The notes beneath the pieces were generated by a model. The model was not told where the DNA came from. It was given only the letters and a program-made list of their open reading frames with translations, and did no database searches. From Oscillospiraceae bacterium (GTDB taxonomy: Bacteria; Bacillota; Clostridia; Oscillospirales; Oscillospiraceae), in assembly GCA_015067435.1 (NCBI GenBank), contig SVMM01000004.1:124001-188000 (forward strand): a DNA stretch of 64,000 bases, given 5' to 3'. This document shows positions 8,147-16,823 of this stretch, one piece after another. Both the position numbers and the translations under genes were made by a program. Numbering within the stretch: position 1 is the first letter of the stretch; the number at the start of each line of letters is the position of its first letter.

Positions 8147-8175
8147 ATTGTAGCGTCCTCGAGCGGTTTCGTCAA
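8147..8175 (-). promoter_or_regulatory. promoter of the CHAP/SLH gene
   Basis: On the minus strand TTGACG, 17 bases, TACAAT. A small CAGGC/GCCTG hairpin lies in the roughly 60-base leader. Confidence 0.75.
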
Positions 8176-8226
8176 GTATTTCCTTTTGTCTCTTTTTCCC
8201 TGTGAAAGCGCGGCGGCGCGTCCGGG

Positions 8227-8418
8227 TCACTCCCAGAACAGCTCGTCGAGCGTCCGGTCCAGCGCCTTGCAGATGGCGATGCAGAGGTTGATGGTCGGGT
8301 TGTAATCGCCCTTTTCGATGGCGTTGATGGTCTGGCGCGAAACGCCGATCAGCTCGGCAAGCTGCTGCTGCGAGAGATCCTTCGCAGCGCGCGCGGACTT
8401 GAGACGCAGGTTTTTCAT
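8227..8418 (-). CDS. small XRE-family HTH regulator
   Basis: 63 residues, essentially one Cro/C1-type helix-turn-helix: LSQQQLAELIGVSRQTINAIEKGDYNPT is broken here as LSQQQLAELIGVSRQ plus TINAIEKGDYNPT, ending with DELFWE. These short regulators (YozG-like) typically pair with a multi-pass membrane protein, and here the start overlaps the stop of such a gene by 4 bases. The target is probably its own operon promoter. Confidence 0.92.
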   Translation of the reverse strand: MKNLRLKSARAAKDLSQQQLAELIGVSRQTINAIEKGDYNPTINLCIAICKALDRTLDELFWE

Positions 8419-8966
8419 GCCTCCTCACCGTCCCCGTCCGCCTCGCGTTCCCCGCGCCTGTCCATCGTCAGCTTGATGAGCGCCGTGGCCAGAACGACAA
8501 GCATCAGCGCGCCGCAGGCAAGCGACATCCCCACGATCAGATCCAGTCTGCCGTCCGGCAGCAGCCCCTCCGCCGTGACGTGCCGTCCCACGTTGAGGAA
8601 CTGGAGCACCGCCACGGCGGCAAGCGCCCACAGCGTGTACCGCGGACTGCGAGAGATGCTGAAATACGCGTCGTGCAGGATGCAGTGCACCGCGTACACG
8701 CCGATCGAGAGTGCAAGGCCAAAGAACATGGCAGTCGGCACATCCAGCCACGTCGGTTCCCATCCCGCGTAATACGCGATGCACGCCGCGGCAAACGCCA
8801 TGTGCGTGAACATTGCCGCCTTTGCCGCCTTCCCCTGCGCGGCGATCTGGCGCTCGTCGTACTCCCGCGCGCAGCCTGTCTTCTTCCGAACCGCCAGCGT
8901 GAAAACCGCATAGATGGCCAGTCCCGCCAAAATGCCGACTCCCAAACCCATTTCGTAAGCGTTCAT
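8415..8966 (-). CDS. multi-pass membrane protein paired with the HTH regulator
   Basis: 183 residues with about five hydrophobic segments and a cytoplasmic loop carrying EYDERQ, a motif often seen in DUF2178-like or small HTH-linked membrane proteins. I chose the ATG after GGGGGGCGGC. An upstream in-frame start (about 9017) would precede the predicted transcription start. Function is not known; the HTH/membrane pair layout is common in Clostridia. Confidence 0.8.
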   Translation of the reverse strand: MNAYEMGLGVGILAGLAIYAVFTLAVRKKTGCAREYDERQIAAQGKAAKAAMFTHMAFAAACIAYYAGWEPTWLDVPTAMFFGLALSIGVYAVHCILHDAYFSISRSPRYTLWALAAVAVLQFLNVGRHVTAEGLLPDGRLDLIVGMSLACGALMLVVLATALIKLTMDRRGEREADGDGEEA

Positions 8967-8996
8967 TGCGCCGCCCCCCGTTCTTAGTATGGCTGC

Positions 8997-9025
8997 ATCA
9001 TAACACTCACCATACATTTTGTCAA
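8997..9025 (-). promoter_or_regulatory. promoter of the membrane protein/HTH operon
   Basis: On the minus strand TTGACA, 17 bases, TATGAT, about 30 bases before the chosen start. Confidence 0.85.
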
Positions 9026-9136
9026 GTTTATTTTACAAAATTTCCAAAATATTTTCCGCACCGGCACATTTCACAATGCAGGGCGGCAGAGCGCGTTATG
9101 GCGCTTGCCCTTGCCCCGCTGTCCGGCTATATTCAT

Positions 9137-9179
9137 AAAAAATGTTCTGCATACTGCGCATGGCAGCATGCAGAACATT
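9137..9179 (-). terminator. rho-independent terminator of the H-cluster/EAL gene
   Basis: The stem AATGTTCTGCAT/ATGCAGAACATT (12 bp) is followed on the minus strand by a T-run. Confidence 0.9.
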
Positions 9180-9273
9180 GAGAGAGCTGATCGTATGACC
9201 TTTTTAAATGGTGTCTCCCGGTCGAACGCGCGGGACGTGGACGATCCGGGATAAACGCCGCGGCGCGCAGTCG

Positions 9274-11874
9274 TCAATCGTAAGTTCTTTTCCGCAGACG
9301 CTGCTCGAAATCCCGCGTCGGCAGCGGCCTGTCAAACAGATAGCCCTGCACCATATTGATGTTGACGCTTTTCAGGAATTCCACCTGCTCCCAGTTTTCG
9401 ACGCCCTCCGTAATGATACACATGTCCAGTTCCTTCGCCATTTTCGCGACGTTCGCCACGACCACGCTGTCGCGCTTCGTGCCGGTGTGCCCGTCGATGA
9501 AGGACTTGTCCAGCTTGAGAACGTCCGCCGGGAAATCCCGCAGGAGATTCAGGGAGGAATAGCCCGTTCCGAAGTCGTCGATCGCCATGGCGATGTCCGC
9601 CTTGTGCATATCGCTGATAAACCGGCTGAGTCTGTCGTTTTCCTGCTCGCTCATGGTCTCCGTCAGCTCCACCTCGATATACTGCTTCGGGATGTCGTAA
9701 TCCTCCAGAATTTTCTGGATATGGTCGGAGAATGCCGGATCGGACAGGTTCATGCGGGAGAAGTTTGTGGAGATGCGCACCGGCTCGATCCCCTCGTCGA
9801 GCCATCTGCGGATGTCCCTGCAAACCTGCTCGAAGATATAGAAGTCCAGCGCGCAGATGCTGTGGTCGGTCTCCAGCACGGGGATAAATTCGCCCGGCGT
9901 AATCATTTTGCCGTCCTTGATCCAGCGTACCAGCGCCTCCGCGCCGGCGATCGCGTTGGTGTCCGTATTGACCTTGGGCTGGTAATACGGTCTGAATTCG
10001 CCCTTCTCCATCGCGCCGGCAAACATCGCGAGGATCTGCTTGCGGTGGATCGCCTTGCTGTGCATCTCCGGCGTGACGAACACGTACGGCTGGTGCTTTT
10101 CGTTCTTTGCGGCGTTCAGCGCCGTGGAGCACCTGCCCAAAATCCCCTCGCTGTCCATCTCCGCGTCGTCGATGTCCAGACAGCCCGCCACCGCCTTCAG
10201 GTTCACCGTTTCCTCCTCCCCTTCAAAGAAGGTGGGGAGCTTCACGCCCTCGGTCAGCTTGAGCACGGCGTCTGTCTTTTCCTTGCGCACCATGAGCAGG
10301 AAGTTGTCCTCGGACAAACGGCCCGCGCACTCGTCGTCGTCAACATAGGACAGAAGATGCTCCGCGTATTGAACCATGATGCGGTCCGCTTCCTGCTTGC
10401 CGTACCGCTTGTTGACGATCCCGAAGTTCTTGAGGTTCAGATAAAAGACGTTGTACAGCGGCAGCGATTCCGCCGCACGCCGCCCATTGACATAGGTGCG
10501 GAAGCCGGCCGCGTTCGGAAGCCCGGTCATCGCGTCGGTCTCTGCGGCCTTGAGGACGACCATGTCCTTGAGATAGTGGATGCAGTTGTCCTTGTGGTTG
10601 AAGCCGTTGTGGATGGCGACCGCCATTTCCTCGCAGCTGTCGTATCCGCAGCAGGAGCAGTTGATGCGGCGGGACGCCTCGTCGGTCTTGTTCATTTCGA
10701 GGAAGATCATATCCAGCTCTTCCGGATCGGGGATGCGCAGGTTGCACTGAGCCGACCGGTCCGTATACGTGCGCAGATAGTCCTCCAGCTTCAAGTGTGA
10801 AAACTGCTCGTTCAGGCAGTTGAGCCTTTCCTCCGGCGAGGCGTAACGCGACCACGCGCTGCCCTCGGTGTTCTTCTTGACGCGCTCCTGAATGTCGTGG
10901 AGGCTGTACAGAGCGTCGTCGGTGACGGCGCGCGAAAGCTCCGTGCCGGTCCCGCAGATACAGCCCTTTTCGCAGTTGAGCGCATCCACAAACAAGAACG
11001 GCGTCTTTCCGTCGCGCAGGCGCTCTCTGTTCTGCTCCAAATAGTGATAAAGCCGCTTTTCGCCCTCGACCTGACGGACGAACGACTCGCCGCCGAGGAG
11101 CCATACGACGTTTTCGCGCAGCCCGCCCGGCATGGGGTAGATCGAGCCCAGGCCGTACTCGATCTCGTCCGTGCAGGGCTCGCCGTACAGGCTGTGCTTC
11201 TCCACGTATTCGATCAGGTGCGCGAAGGTCACGTTGTAATTGACATATCCGCGGTTGACGGGATCGTCGATCTCCAGCTTTTTGGCGATGCAGGGGCTGA
11301 TAAAGGCAAGCCTGTCCGTGATGCCGAGCTCTTTCCTTGCGTAGATCGCCGCGCACATCAGCGGGCTCTGGACGGGAAACAGCCTCGGGAGCAGCTCGGG
11401 CATATACCGCTCGATATATCCGACAACGGCGGGGCAGGGTTGCGAGATGCCGCCGGTGAAATCGTTCTGCCGGATATAGTTGATGTATCCCCATGTGGTG
11501 ATGTCCGCGCCGAAGGACACGCTGATGATCCGGTTGACGCCGTGCGCCTTTAAGCCGCCCAGTATGCTTGCGTAGGTATCCGGGTAATTCGCGGGAAAAG
11601 CGGGCGCGACCAGCAGGGAGATCTTCTCTCCCCTTTCCAGATCGTCGAAAAAGCGTTCCGTATCGTCCCTGAAATCGCGCGCGTCATGCTCGCAGACGTC
11701 AAAGCAGGCGCCGCAGGAAACGCAGAGGCTCCCGTCCACCTCGATCCTCGATATGCCGTTTTCGTCGGGCTGCGTGGACACGCAGGCGCCGATGCAGCTG
11801 CACGCGCGGATGCACTTGTTGCAGCCGATACACTTGTCGTTCGTAAAAACAAGCCCTTGTTTGATCTCTCTCAT
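9274..11874 (-). CDS. ferredoxin-[FeFe]-hydrogenase-like sensor fused to GGDEF-like and EAL domains
   Basis: 866 residues from the chosen ATG (GGGGG 6-7 bases upstream). Numbering here counts from an in-frame TTG five codons earlier. Order: two 4Fe-4S motifs (CIGCNKCIRAC about 20-30, CVSCGACFDVC about 56-66); an [FeFe]-hydrogenase H-cluster domain with all three cysteine motifs in sensory-type form (QPCPAVV, C152; SPCIAKKLE, C200; NCEKGCICG, C306/C310/C312); a further Fe-S motif CSCCGYDSC (411-419); a GGDEF-like domain with degenerate signature RLSEDNF (about 524-530); and an EAL domain with EALVRW (651), ELTETMSE, DDFGTGYSSLN and ITEGVE, which looks catalytic. It is likely a cytoplasmic H2- or redox-responsive c-di-GMP phosphodiesterase. 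It has its own terminator. Confidence 0.88.
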   Translation of the reverse strand: MREIKQGLVFTNDKCIGCNKCIRACSCIGACVSTQPDENGISRIEVDGSLCVSCGACFDVCEHDARDFRDDTERFFDDLERGEKISLLVAPAFPANYPDTYASILGGLKAHGVNRIISVSFGADITTWGYINYIRQNDFTGGISQPCPAVVGYIERYMPELLPRLFPVQSPLMCAAIYARKELGITDRLAFISPCIAKKLEIDDPVNRGYVNYNVTFAHLIEYVEKHSLYGEPCTDEIEYGLGSIYPMPGGLRENVVWLLGGESFVRQVEGEKRLYHYLEQNRERLRDGKTPFLFVDALNCEKGCICGTGTELSRAVTDDALYSLHDIQERVKKNTEGSAWSRYASPEERLNCLNEQFSHLKLEDYLRTYTDRSAQCNLRIPDPEELDMIFLEMNKTDEASRRINCSCCGYDSCEEMAVAIHNGFNHKDNCIHYLKDMVVLKAAETDAMTGLPNAAGFRTYVNGRRAAESLPLYNVFYLNLKNFGIVNKRYGKQEADRIMVQYAEHLLSYVDDDECAGRLSEDNFLLMVRKEKTDAVLKLTEGVKLPTFFEGEEETVNLKAVAGCLDIDDAEMDSEGILGRCSTALNAAKNEKHQPYVFVTPEMHSKAIHRKQILAMFAGAMEKGEFRPYYQPKVNTDTNAIAGAEALVRWIKDGKMITPGEFIPVLETDHSICALDFYIFEQVCRDIRRWLDEGIEPVRISTNFSRMNLSDPAFSDHIQKILEDYDIPKQYIEVELTETMSEQENDRLSRFISDMHKADIAMAIDDFGTGYSSLNLLRDFPADVLKLDKSFIDGHTGTKRDSVVVANVAKMAKELDMCIITEGVENWEQVEFLKSVNINMVQGYLFDRPLPTRDFEQRLRKRTYD

Positions 11875-12027
11875 ACACATCCCCCGCAAACTTCTGGTTG
11901 TTATGCTCTTGTCACTCGTATATCGGCAGAAAACGGAAAGAAATTAGCCCGGCCCTCAAAAAAGTCGGCGCTCGGATCGGCTGTCGCCCGCCGGTCGGGC
12001 GGAAAACGGATTTTTCCCGACTGCGCC

Positions 12028-12055
12028 TTGCATTTTTGCGCGTTTGTGCTACAAT
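12028..12055 (+). promoter_or_regulatory. promoter of the bactofilin gene
   Basis: TTGCAT, 16 bases, TACAAT. The short distance to the upstream ATG at 12067 favours the TTG start at 12091. Confidence 0.65.
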
Positions 12056-12090
12056 GAGCAGGTATTATGACAACGTATGGAGGGTCAACT

Positions 12091-12531
12091 TTGGAAGAGA
12101 ATAAGACATATTTTGCGCCGGGAACCGTGTTTGAGGGCACCATTACAGCGCTCGGCGATATTCTGGTGGACGGCGAGGTCAAGGGCGAGATCATCTCCGA
12201 GGGGAAGGTCTCCGTTCACAAAATGGGCGACGCCTCGATCTCCGCGCGCGATCTGGAGCTGCTCGGCGCGGCCATCAAGGGCGACATCACAGTCAGAGGC
12301 GAGGTCACGGTCGACGCGCAGTCGGCTGTGCGGGGCAACATCCGCTCGTCCAGCATCGTCTGCGAAGGCGCGGTCGAGGGGAACCTGATCGCCTCCGAGT
12401 ATGTTGAGCTGAAGGAAAACGCGCGGGTGCTGGGAAACATCAGCACGCCGGCGATGGACGTCACCCGCGGCGCGCTGATCCGGGGCCAGGTGCTCATGAC
12501 CGGCGCGGAGGCCGGCAAGTCCGCCAAATAA
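12091..12531 (+). CDS. bactofilin (polymer-forming cytoskeletal protein)
   Basis: 146 residues from a TTG start with GGAGGG 6 bases upstream; an ATG 24 bases earlier has no ribosome site and almost no leader. The sequence is a run of short beta-turn repeats (GTITALGDILVDGEVKGEI, then IRSSSIVCEGAVEGNLIAS) forming the right-handed beta-helix of bactofilins, with short unstructured tails. Bactofilins polymerise without nucleotide and scaffold wall enzymes or morphogenesis factors. No obvious partner gene adjoins it. Confidence 0.9.
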   Translation: MEENKTYFAPGTVFEGTITALGDILVDGEVKGEIISEGKVSVHKMGDASISARDLELLGAAIKGDITVRGEVTVDAQSAVRGNIRSSSIVCEGAVEGNLIASEYVELKENARVLGNISTPAMDVTRGALIRGQVLMTGAEAGKSAK

Positions 12532-12542
12532 GAGAAGAATTT

Positions 12543-12590
12543 AGAGAACCGGGGTGGTTGAAAACAGCCGCCCCGGTTCTCTTATTATTT
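12543..12590. terminator. rho-independent terminator after the bactofilin gene
   Basis: The 12-bp stem AGAGAACCGGGG/CCCCGGTTCTCT is followed by a T-rich stretch on plus. The neighbouring aldo/keto reductase ends towards it from the other side. Confidence 0.85.
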
Positions 12591-12602
12591 CTGTCTTACC
12601 GC

Positions 12603-13793
12603 TCACTTTCCGGTCTTCCGGAACATGAATTTCCGCGCGACGTCGATGCCGATTTTGTAATGCAGCGGGCGGAGCGCCTTATCCGCCTCCTTCAGCTTTT
12701 CACGAATGGGGATATTCTGCGGGCAGTGCTGCTCGCACTTTCCGCAGCCGACGCACTGCGTGGCGAAGGCGGGCTCTTTCGTCAGCCCCACCGTCTGCGC
12801 GTACTGGAACCGCCCCTCCGTCTTCGACTCGATATACATTGCGTTGTAGCAGCGGAAGGCGCCGGGGATGTCCACGCCCTTCGGGCAGGGCATACAGTAG
12901 CGGCAGCCGGTGCAGCCGACCTTCTCCTTCTCCCGTATCTTCGCGGAAACCTCCGAGAGCGTTTTGAAATCCGCCTCCGTGAACTCGCCCACCTTTGTTT
13001 CGGACGCGACGCGGCAGTTCTCCCGCACCATGTCCAGCGAGTTCATGCCAGAGAGCACGACGGTGACCTCCGGCTGGTTGTAGAGCCACCGCAGGCCCCA
13101 CTCCGCGCTCGACCAGCCGCGCCCGCTGTCGCGCATGACGCGCTTCGCCCCGTCGGGCAGCATGTTGACCAGCTTCCCGCCGCGCAGCGGCTCCATGATG
13201 ACGACGGGGATGCCCTTCTCCGCCGCGGCCTTCAGGCCCTCCACGCCCGCCTGCGCGTGTTCGTCGAGGTAGTTGTACTGGATCTGGCAGATATCCCAGT
13301 CGTAATCGTTGAGGATCTTCAAAAAGTTCTCCGTGTTGCCGTGGTAGGAAAAGCCGATGTTGCGGATCGCGCCGCTCCGTTTCTTCTCCGCGATCCAGTC
13401 CAGAATACCGATCTTTTTCAGCTTCTCCCACATGGCGACGTCCGTGACATGGTGCATCAGGTAATAATCCACATAGTCCGTCCGCAGCCGCGAAAGCTCC
13501 TCGTCGAAATACCTGTCGATCGCCGCGCGGCTCCCGATCAGGTACTGCGGCAGCTTGGTCGCGATCCTGATCTTTTCGCGTATATGGTTCCGCTCGAAGA
13601 TCTCGCCGACCGCCGCCTCGCTCCCGGCGTAGACATAGGCGGTGTCAAAGTAGTTGACCCCCGCTTCGTATGCCGCCATGATCTCCCGCTCCGCCTTGTC
13701 GAGATCGATGCCGCCGCCCTTTCTGGTGAAACGCATGCAGCCGAAGCCCAGTACGGAGAGCTCGTCGCCCGATTTGTCTTTCCTGTATTGCAT
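12603..13793 (-). CDS. aldo/keto reductase with C-terminal ferredoxin domain
   Basis: 396 residues. A TIM-barrel AKR domain (LGFGCMRFT, AGVNYFDTAYVYAGSE with the Asp and Tyr of the active site, IRNIGFSYHG) is followed by a cysteine-rich C-terminus (CTGCRYCMPCPKGV and CVGCGKCEQHCPQNI) able to bind two 4Fe-4S clusters. This architecture is frequent in anaerobes; substrates are rarely known. The ATG has GAGGAGC upstream; a longer reading to 13877 lacks a ribosome site. Confidence 0.92.
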   Translation of the reverse strand: MQYRKDKSGDELSVLGFGCMRFTRKGGGIDLDKAEREIMAAYEAGVNYFDTAYVYAGSEAAVGEIFERNHIREKIRIATKLPQYLIGSRAAIDRYFDEELSRLRTDYVDYYLMHHVTDVAMWEKLKKIGILDWIAEKKRSGAIRNIGFSYHGNTENFLKILNDYDWDICQIQYNYLDEHAQAGVEGLKAAAEKGIPVVIMEPLRGGKLVNMLPDGAKRVMRDSGRGWSSAEWGLRWLYNQPEVTVVLSGMNSLDMVRENCRVASETKVGEFTEADFKTLSEVSAKIREKEKVGCTGCRYCMPCPKGVDIPGAFRCYNAMYIESKTEGRFQYAQTVGLTKEPAFATQCVGCGKCEQHCPQNIPIREKLKEADKALRPLHYKIGIDVARKFMFRKTGK

Positions 13794-13881
13794 GGTACGC
13801 TCCTCCTCGCGATGCATGATGTCTGTGATTCGTCCCCGTGGAGACTTATCGAATCCGTCTCTTGTTGTTTTACACAATTTT

Positions 13882-13910
13882 ATTTTATAAAATTAATATG
13901 TGAATGTCAA
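13882..13910 (-). promoter_or_regulatory. promoter of the ferredoxin-type aldo/keto reductase
   Basis: On the minus strand TTGACA, 17 bases, TAAAAT in an AT-rich patch. Confidence 0.8.
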
Positions 13911-13986
13911 GGGGTAACTTGACCGTGTTTTGCGGCAGCCGGAGCGGATGCCGGCATACCGGCGGCAGCATAGCAGCGGATACAAA

Positions 13987-14014
13987 GAAGCCCGGCCGAC
14001 GGACGGTCAGGCTT
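13987..14014 (-). terminator. probable terminator overlapping the lplA stop
   Basis: An imperfect stem, GAAGCC...GGCTTC, encloses the end of the gene and is followed on minus by TTT. Moderate strength. Confidence 0.5.
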
Positions 14015-15017
14015 CTTCCGATTCTCCGATGAGCAGAGAGAGAAACGCCTCGTCGGTCATGCCGACGAAGCAGCGGGACACGTCGACCTCCCGCAGGGCG
14101 GAGCGAAGCTGCTCCGGCTCAAGGCGCAGGCCGAGAAAACGGTCGGCAAGCGTTTCCGGCTCGTCGATGCTGAAGAAGTCGCCCCGGAACGCGAGCCGGA
14201 CGATCACGCCGCGCTCTATGGTAAGGTACGCCTCGACGGTGCCGCAGCCCTCGATGCGCGCGCGCCGCAGCAGCGTGCATTCGGGTGAGGCGCCGTAGTT
14301 CCAGTCATAGGTGCCGTAGCGCTCCGCGCAGAGCGCGTCGACCGCCGCTTCGTCCGCGGGCGTGGGGACGTATGCGCTGCCCGGCGTTTCGCGCAGGATG
14401 TTTTGCAGCAACGCCGCGCGGAATTCCGCCAGCGTGACGCCATCGGGAAGATAGGGGCGCACGTTGGTCACGCGGCTGCGCACGGAGCGGACGCCCTTGG
14501 CGCGCAGCTTGCTCTCGTCCACGCGCAGCGCGTCCGCCACGACGCTCAGATCCGAGTCGAACAGGATCGTGCCGTGGTGCATCACGCGCCCCTGGCGGAG
14601 ATACTGGGAGTTGCCCGAAAACTTTTTGCCGTCGATGGTGATGTCGTTTCGCCCGTTGACCTCCGCATGGACGCCAAAGCCCTCCAGCGTGCGCACGATC
14701 GGAAGGCAGAACAGGCGAAAGTCCAGCTTTGCCGTGTCGCCCGCGTCGGTGATAAAGGTGAAGTTGAGGTTGCCGAGGTCGTGATACACGGCGCCGCCGC
14801 CGGACAGCCGCCGGACGACGCGGATGCCGTGCGCGCGGACATAGGGCTCGTTGATCTCGGCAAGGGTGTTCTGATGCTTGCCGATGATGATGGCGTTGTC
14901 GTTCTGCCAGAGCATGAAATAGGCGCGGTCGCGCGGCAACGCGTCGAAAACATGCTGCTCCATGGCGAGGTTGCGGCTGGGGTCGGTGCACGTGAGATCC
15001 AAATAGTCCAAGCGCAT
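14007..15017 (-). CDS. lplA: lipoate-protein ligase A
   Basis: 336 residues with the LplA signatures: WQNDNAIIIGKHQN, RRLSGGGAVYHDLGNLNF and NGRNDITIDGKKFSGNSQY, then the C-terminal accessory domain (IERGVIVRLAFRGDFF). It adenylates lipoate and attaches it to lipoyl-domain lysines. The start ATG lies one base after the stop of the GntR gene, so the two are co-transcribed. The lipoyl-bearing E2 and E3 proteins encoded by the divergent locus are the obvious clients. Confidence 0.93.
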   Translation of the reverse strand: MRLDYLDLTCTDPSRNLAMEQHVFDALPRDRAYFMLWQNDNAIIIGKHQNTLAEINEPYVRAHGIRVVRRLSGGGAVYHDLGNLNFTFITDAGDTAKLDFRLFCLPIVRTLEGFGVHAEVNGRNDITIDGKKFSGNSQYLRQGRVMHHGTILFDSDLSVVADALRVDESKLRAKGVRSVRSRVTNVRPYLPDGVTLAEFRAALLQNILRETPGSAYVPTPADEAAVDALCAERYGTYDWNYGASPECTLLRRARIEGCGTVEAYLTIERGVIVRLAFRGDFFSIDEPETLADRFLGLRLEPEQLRSALREVDVSRCFVGMTDEAFLSLLIGESEEA

Positions 15018-15018
15018 G

Positions 15019-15705
15019 TCACTCAAGCTCCTGTCCGGCAATCTGATAGCAGTGGATGATGTGCAGCCGCATGACCGTGCGCGCCGCCTCGGCGTTGTGC
15101 GCGCGGATGTAGCGGACGATCTCGCGGTGGTCCTGGATCGAGTAATCGACGCTCTCCTTAAAGAACAGCAGGTCCGCGATGATGGACTTGTTGATGATCG
15201 GCAGCAGCCGCTCCATCAGGTGATTGTGGCTTGCCGTGGAGATCGCGTTGTGGAAGTCCTGCTCCTCCTTGAAAACGCTTTTGCCCTCTGCGGCGAGCTG
15301 CTCGATGCGCTGGCGGTGGTCGTCGATGCGCGCGATCTCCTGATCGGACGCGCGCTTGGCGGCGTAGTATGCCGCCGTGGGCTCGACCATGAGGCGAATC
15401 TCCAACAGGTCGCGTATGGTCGCATCGGGCGTCGTGAACGGGGACGAGAGGTTCTGATCCTTCTCCCCGGAGTCGCCGGATATGACATAGGTGCCGCGCC
15501 CGCGGCGGATCTCCACCAGCCCGCGGGTACAGAGAACGCGAACCGCTTCGCGCAATGTCACGCGGCTGATGCCGAGCTCCTCCGCCAGCTCCAGCTCATT
15601 CGGCAGCTTGTCGCCCACGCGGAACCGCTGCTCCACAAGGATCATGTCCATGATCTCGTGCGCAGCCTGATCCGACAGGGAAGAAGATGCTGTTACCTTG
15701 GTCAT
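15019..15705 (-). CDS. GntR-family regulator, FadR/FCD subfamily
   Basis: 228 residues: an N-terminal winged helix (LPNELELAEELGISRVTLREAVRVL) and an all-helical FCD ligand-binding domain with the metal-binding aspartate/histidines (EEQDFHNAI, DHREIVRYI). FCD-GntR proteins respond to small organic acids. The ATG follows GAGAGGGGG. It is divergent from the dehydrogenase/TRAP genes, and a consensus FCD-GntR site lies just before their promoter, so it probably controls that locus and itself. Confidence 0.92.
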   Translation of the reverse strand: MTKVTASSSLSDQAAHEIMDMILVEQRFRVGDKLPNELELAEELGISRVTLREAVRVLCTRGLVEIRRGRGTYVISGDSGEKDQNLSSPFTTPDATIRDLLEIRLMVEPTAAYYAAKRASDQEIARIDDHRQRIEQLAAEGKSVFKEEQDFHNAISTASHNHLMERLLPIINKSIIADLLFFKESVDYSIQDHREIVRYIRAHNAEAARTVMRLHIIHCYQIAGQELE

Positions 15706-15734
15706 ATTGTTCCCCCTCTCGTCCATTCAAAGAC

Positions 15735-15763
15735 ATCTTACGACAGACGTATGGAAAACGCAA
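15735..15763 (-). promoter_or_regulatory. promoter of the gntR-lplA operon
   Basis: On the minus strand TTGCGT, 17 bases, TAAGAT. Confidence 0.6.
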
Positions 15764-15843
15764 CGCTTAAAAGCAAAAAAGAGAAAAACCGTCAAAACGG
15801 ACAGAAATCCGACCTTCAATTATTCAAAATGCTAAATTTTGAG

Positions 15844-15854
15844 TTGTCATACGA
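15844..15854. promoter_or_regulatory. FCD-GntR operator
   Basis: TTGTCATACGA matches the FadR-subfamily consensus TNGTNNNACNA at every fixed position. It is 8 bases upstream of the -35 box of the plus-strand promoter, about 140 bases from the start codon of the GntR gene. Confidence 0.65.
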
Positions 15855-15861
15855 CTTGCAA

Positions 15862-15890
15862 TTGACTTTTCCGTCAGAAGCGCATACACT
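15862..15890 (+). promoter_or_regulatory. promoter of the MBL/dehydrogenase locus
   Basis: TTGACT, 17 bases, TACACT, immediately downstream of the GntR-type operator. Confidence 0.7.
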
Positions 15891-15963
15891 TTCCTTAAGC
15901 CTAGGAGGTTAGCTGTCTGACTATTTCCCGCCGGTGACGTCCGGTCGGGGAAGGAGACGTAAG

Positions 15964-16752
15964 ATGTCTTTGGGGGATGCGCCGATGGAACTTGCGCTGC
16001 GCGTGACACTTGTCGCCAACGCGGGCGTGCTGCTGGAATACGACGGCACAACGCTTCTGGTTGACGGCATCTACGGGCGTGAGGGACACCCGTTCAGCAA
16101 CCTGAGCGATGAGACGTGGCGGAAGCTGCTGGAGGCGGAGCACCCGTTTGAAACGGTCGATTACCTGCTCTTCACCCACGCGCATCCGGATCACCTGTCC
16201 CCCGAAATGACGCTTGACTTCCTCAAACGCCGCGCCGTCAAGGGCGTTTTCCTGCCGGACACGCGCAGCGTGCGCGAAAGCGGTCTGGTGTCATGGCTCG
16301 CGCAGAGCGGAACGCCCGCCGTCCTGCTCTCAAACGCCACAGATCACGCCGCCTACCGGATCGAGCCGCGCATCGAGGTGCGCTCGTTCCGCACGCAGCA
16401 TCTCGACAAGGCGTTCGAGCAGGTAAAGCACTTCTGCTATCTGCTGACCTTCGGCGAAAAGCGAGTGCTGCTCACCGCCGACGCGGATTACGTCCACGAG
16501 GATTTCGCCTGTCTGGACGGCGAACGGCTGCGCGCCGTGTTCGTCAACCCGCTGTTCTTCTCCGCGCTGCGGACCGGACGGTTTTTCCGCGGCACGCTGG
16601 ATACGGAAACGGTCTGCGTCTATCACATCCCGTTCCGGGAGGACGACGCGACCGGGATGCGGGGGCGGCTCGCCCACGCCTACGCGCTCTGGGGCGCGGA
16701 ACGCCCCCCCGCGCTGCTGCTCTCGGAGCCGTTTGAACGCTTGTCGCTTTAG
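15964..16752 (+). CDS. metallo-beta-lactamase-fold hydrolase
   Basis: 262 residues. The fold starts with VTLVANAGVLLEYDGTTLLVDG, then the metal motif FTHAHPDHLSP (HxHxDH), and later AVLLSNATDH and LLTADADY. These resemble the UlaG/RomA-like branch of small-molecule hydrolases. The ATG has AAGGAG at 7 bases. As first gene after the GntR-type operator it may act on the substrate of the pathway, but the substrate is unknown. Confidence 0.82.
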   Translation: MSLGDAPMELALRVTLVANAGVLLEYDGTTLLVDGIYGREGHPFSNLSDETWRKLLEAEHPFETVDYLLFTHAHPDHLSPEMTLDFLKRRAVKGVFLPDTRSVRESGLVSWLAQSGTPAVLLSNATDHAAYRIEPRIEVRSFRTQHLDKAFEQVKHFCYLLTFGEKRVLLTADADYVHEDFACLDGERLRAVFVNPLFFSALRTGRFFRGTLDTETVCVYHIPFREDDATGMRGRLAHAYALWGAERPPALLLSEPFERLSL

Positions 16753-16823
16753 CAATAGCAATGTGCCTTGTTGGTTCAATACATCAATAATATATCTTTC
16801 ATCTTTCAAAGGGGGAGTAATCT

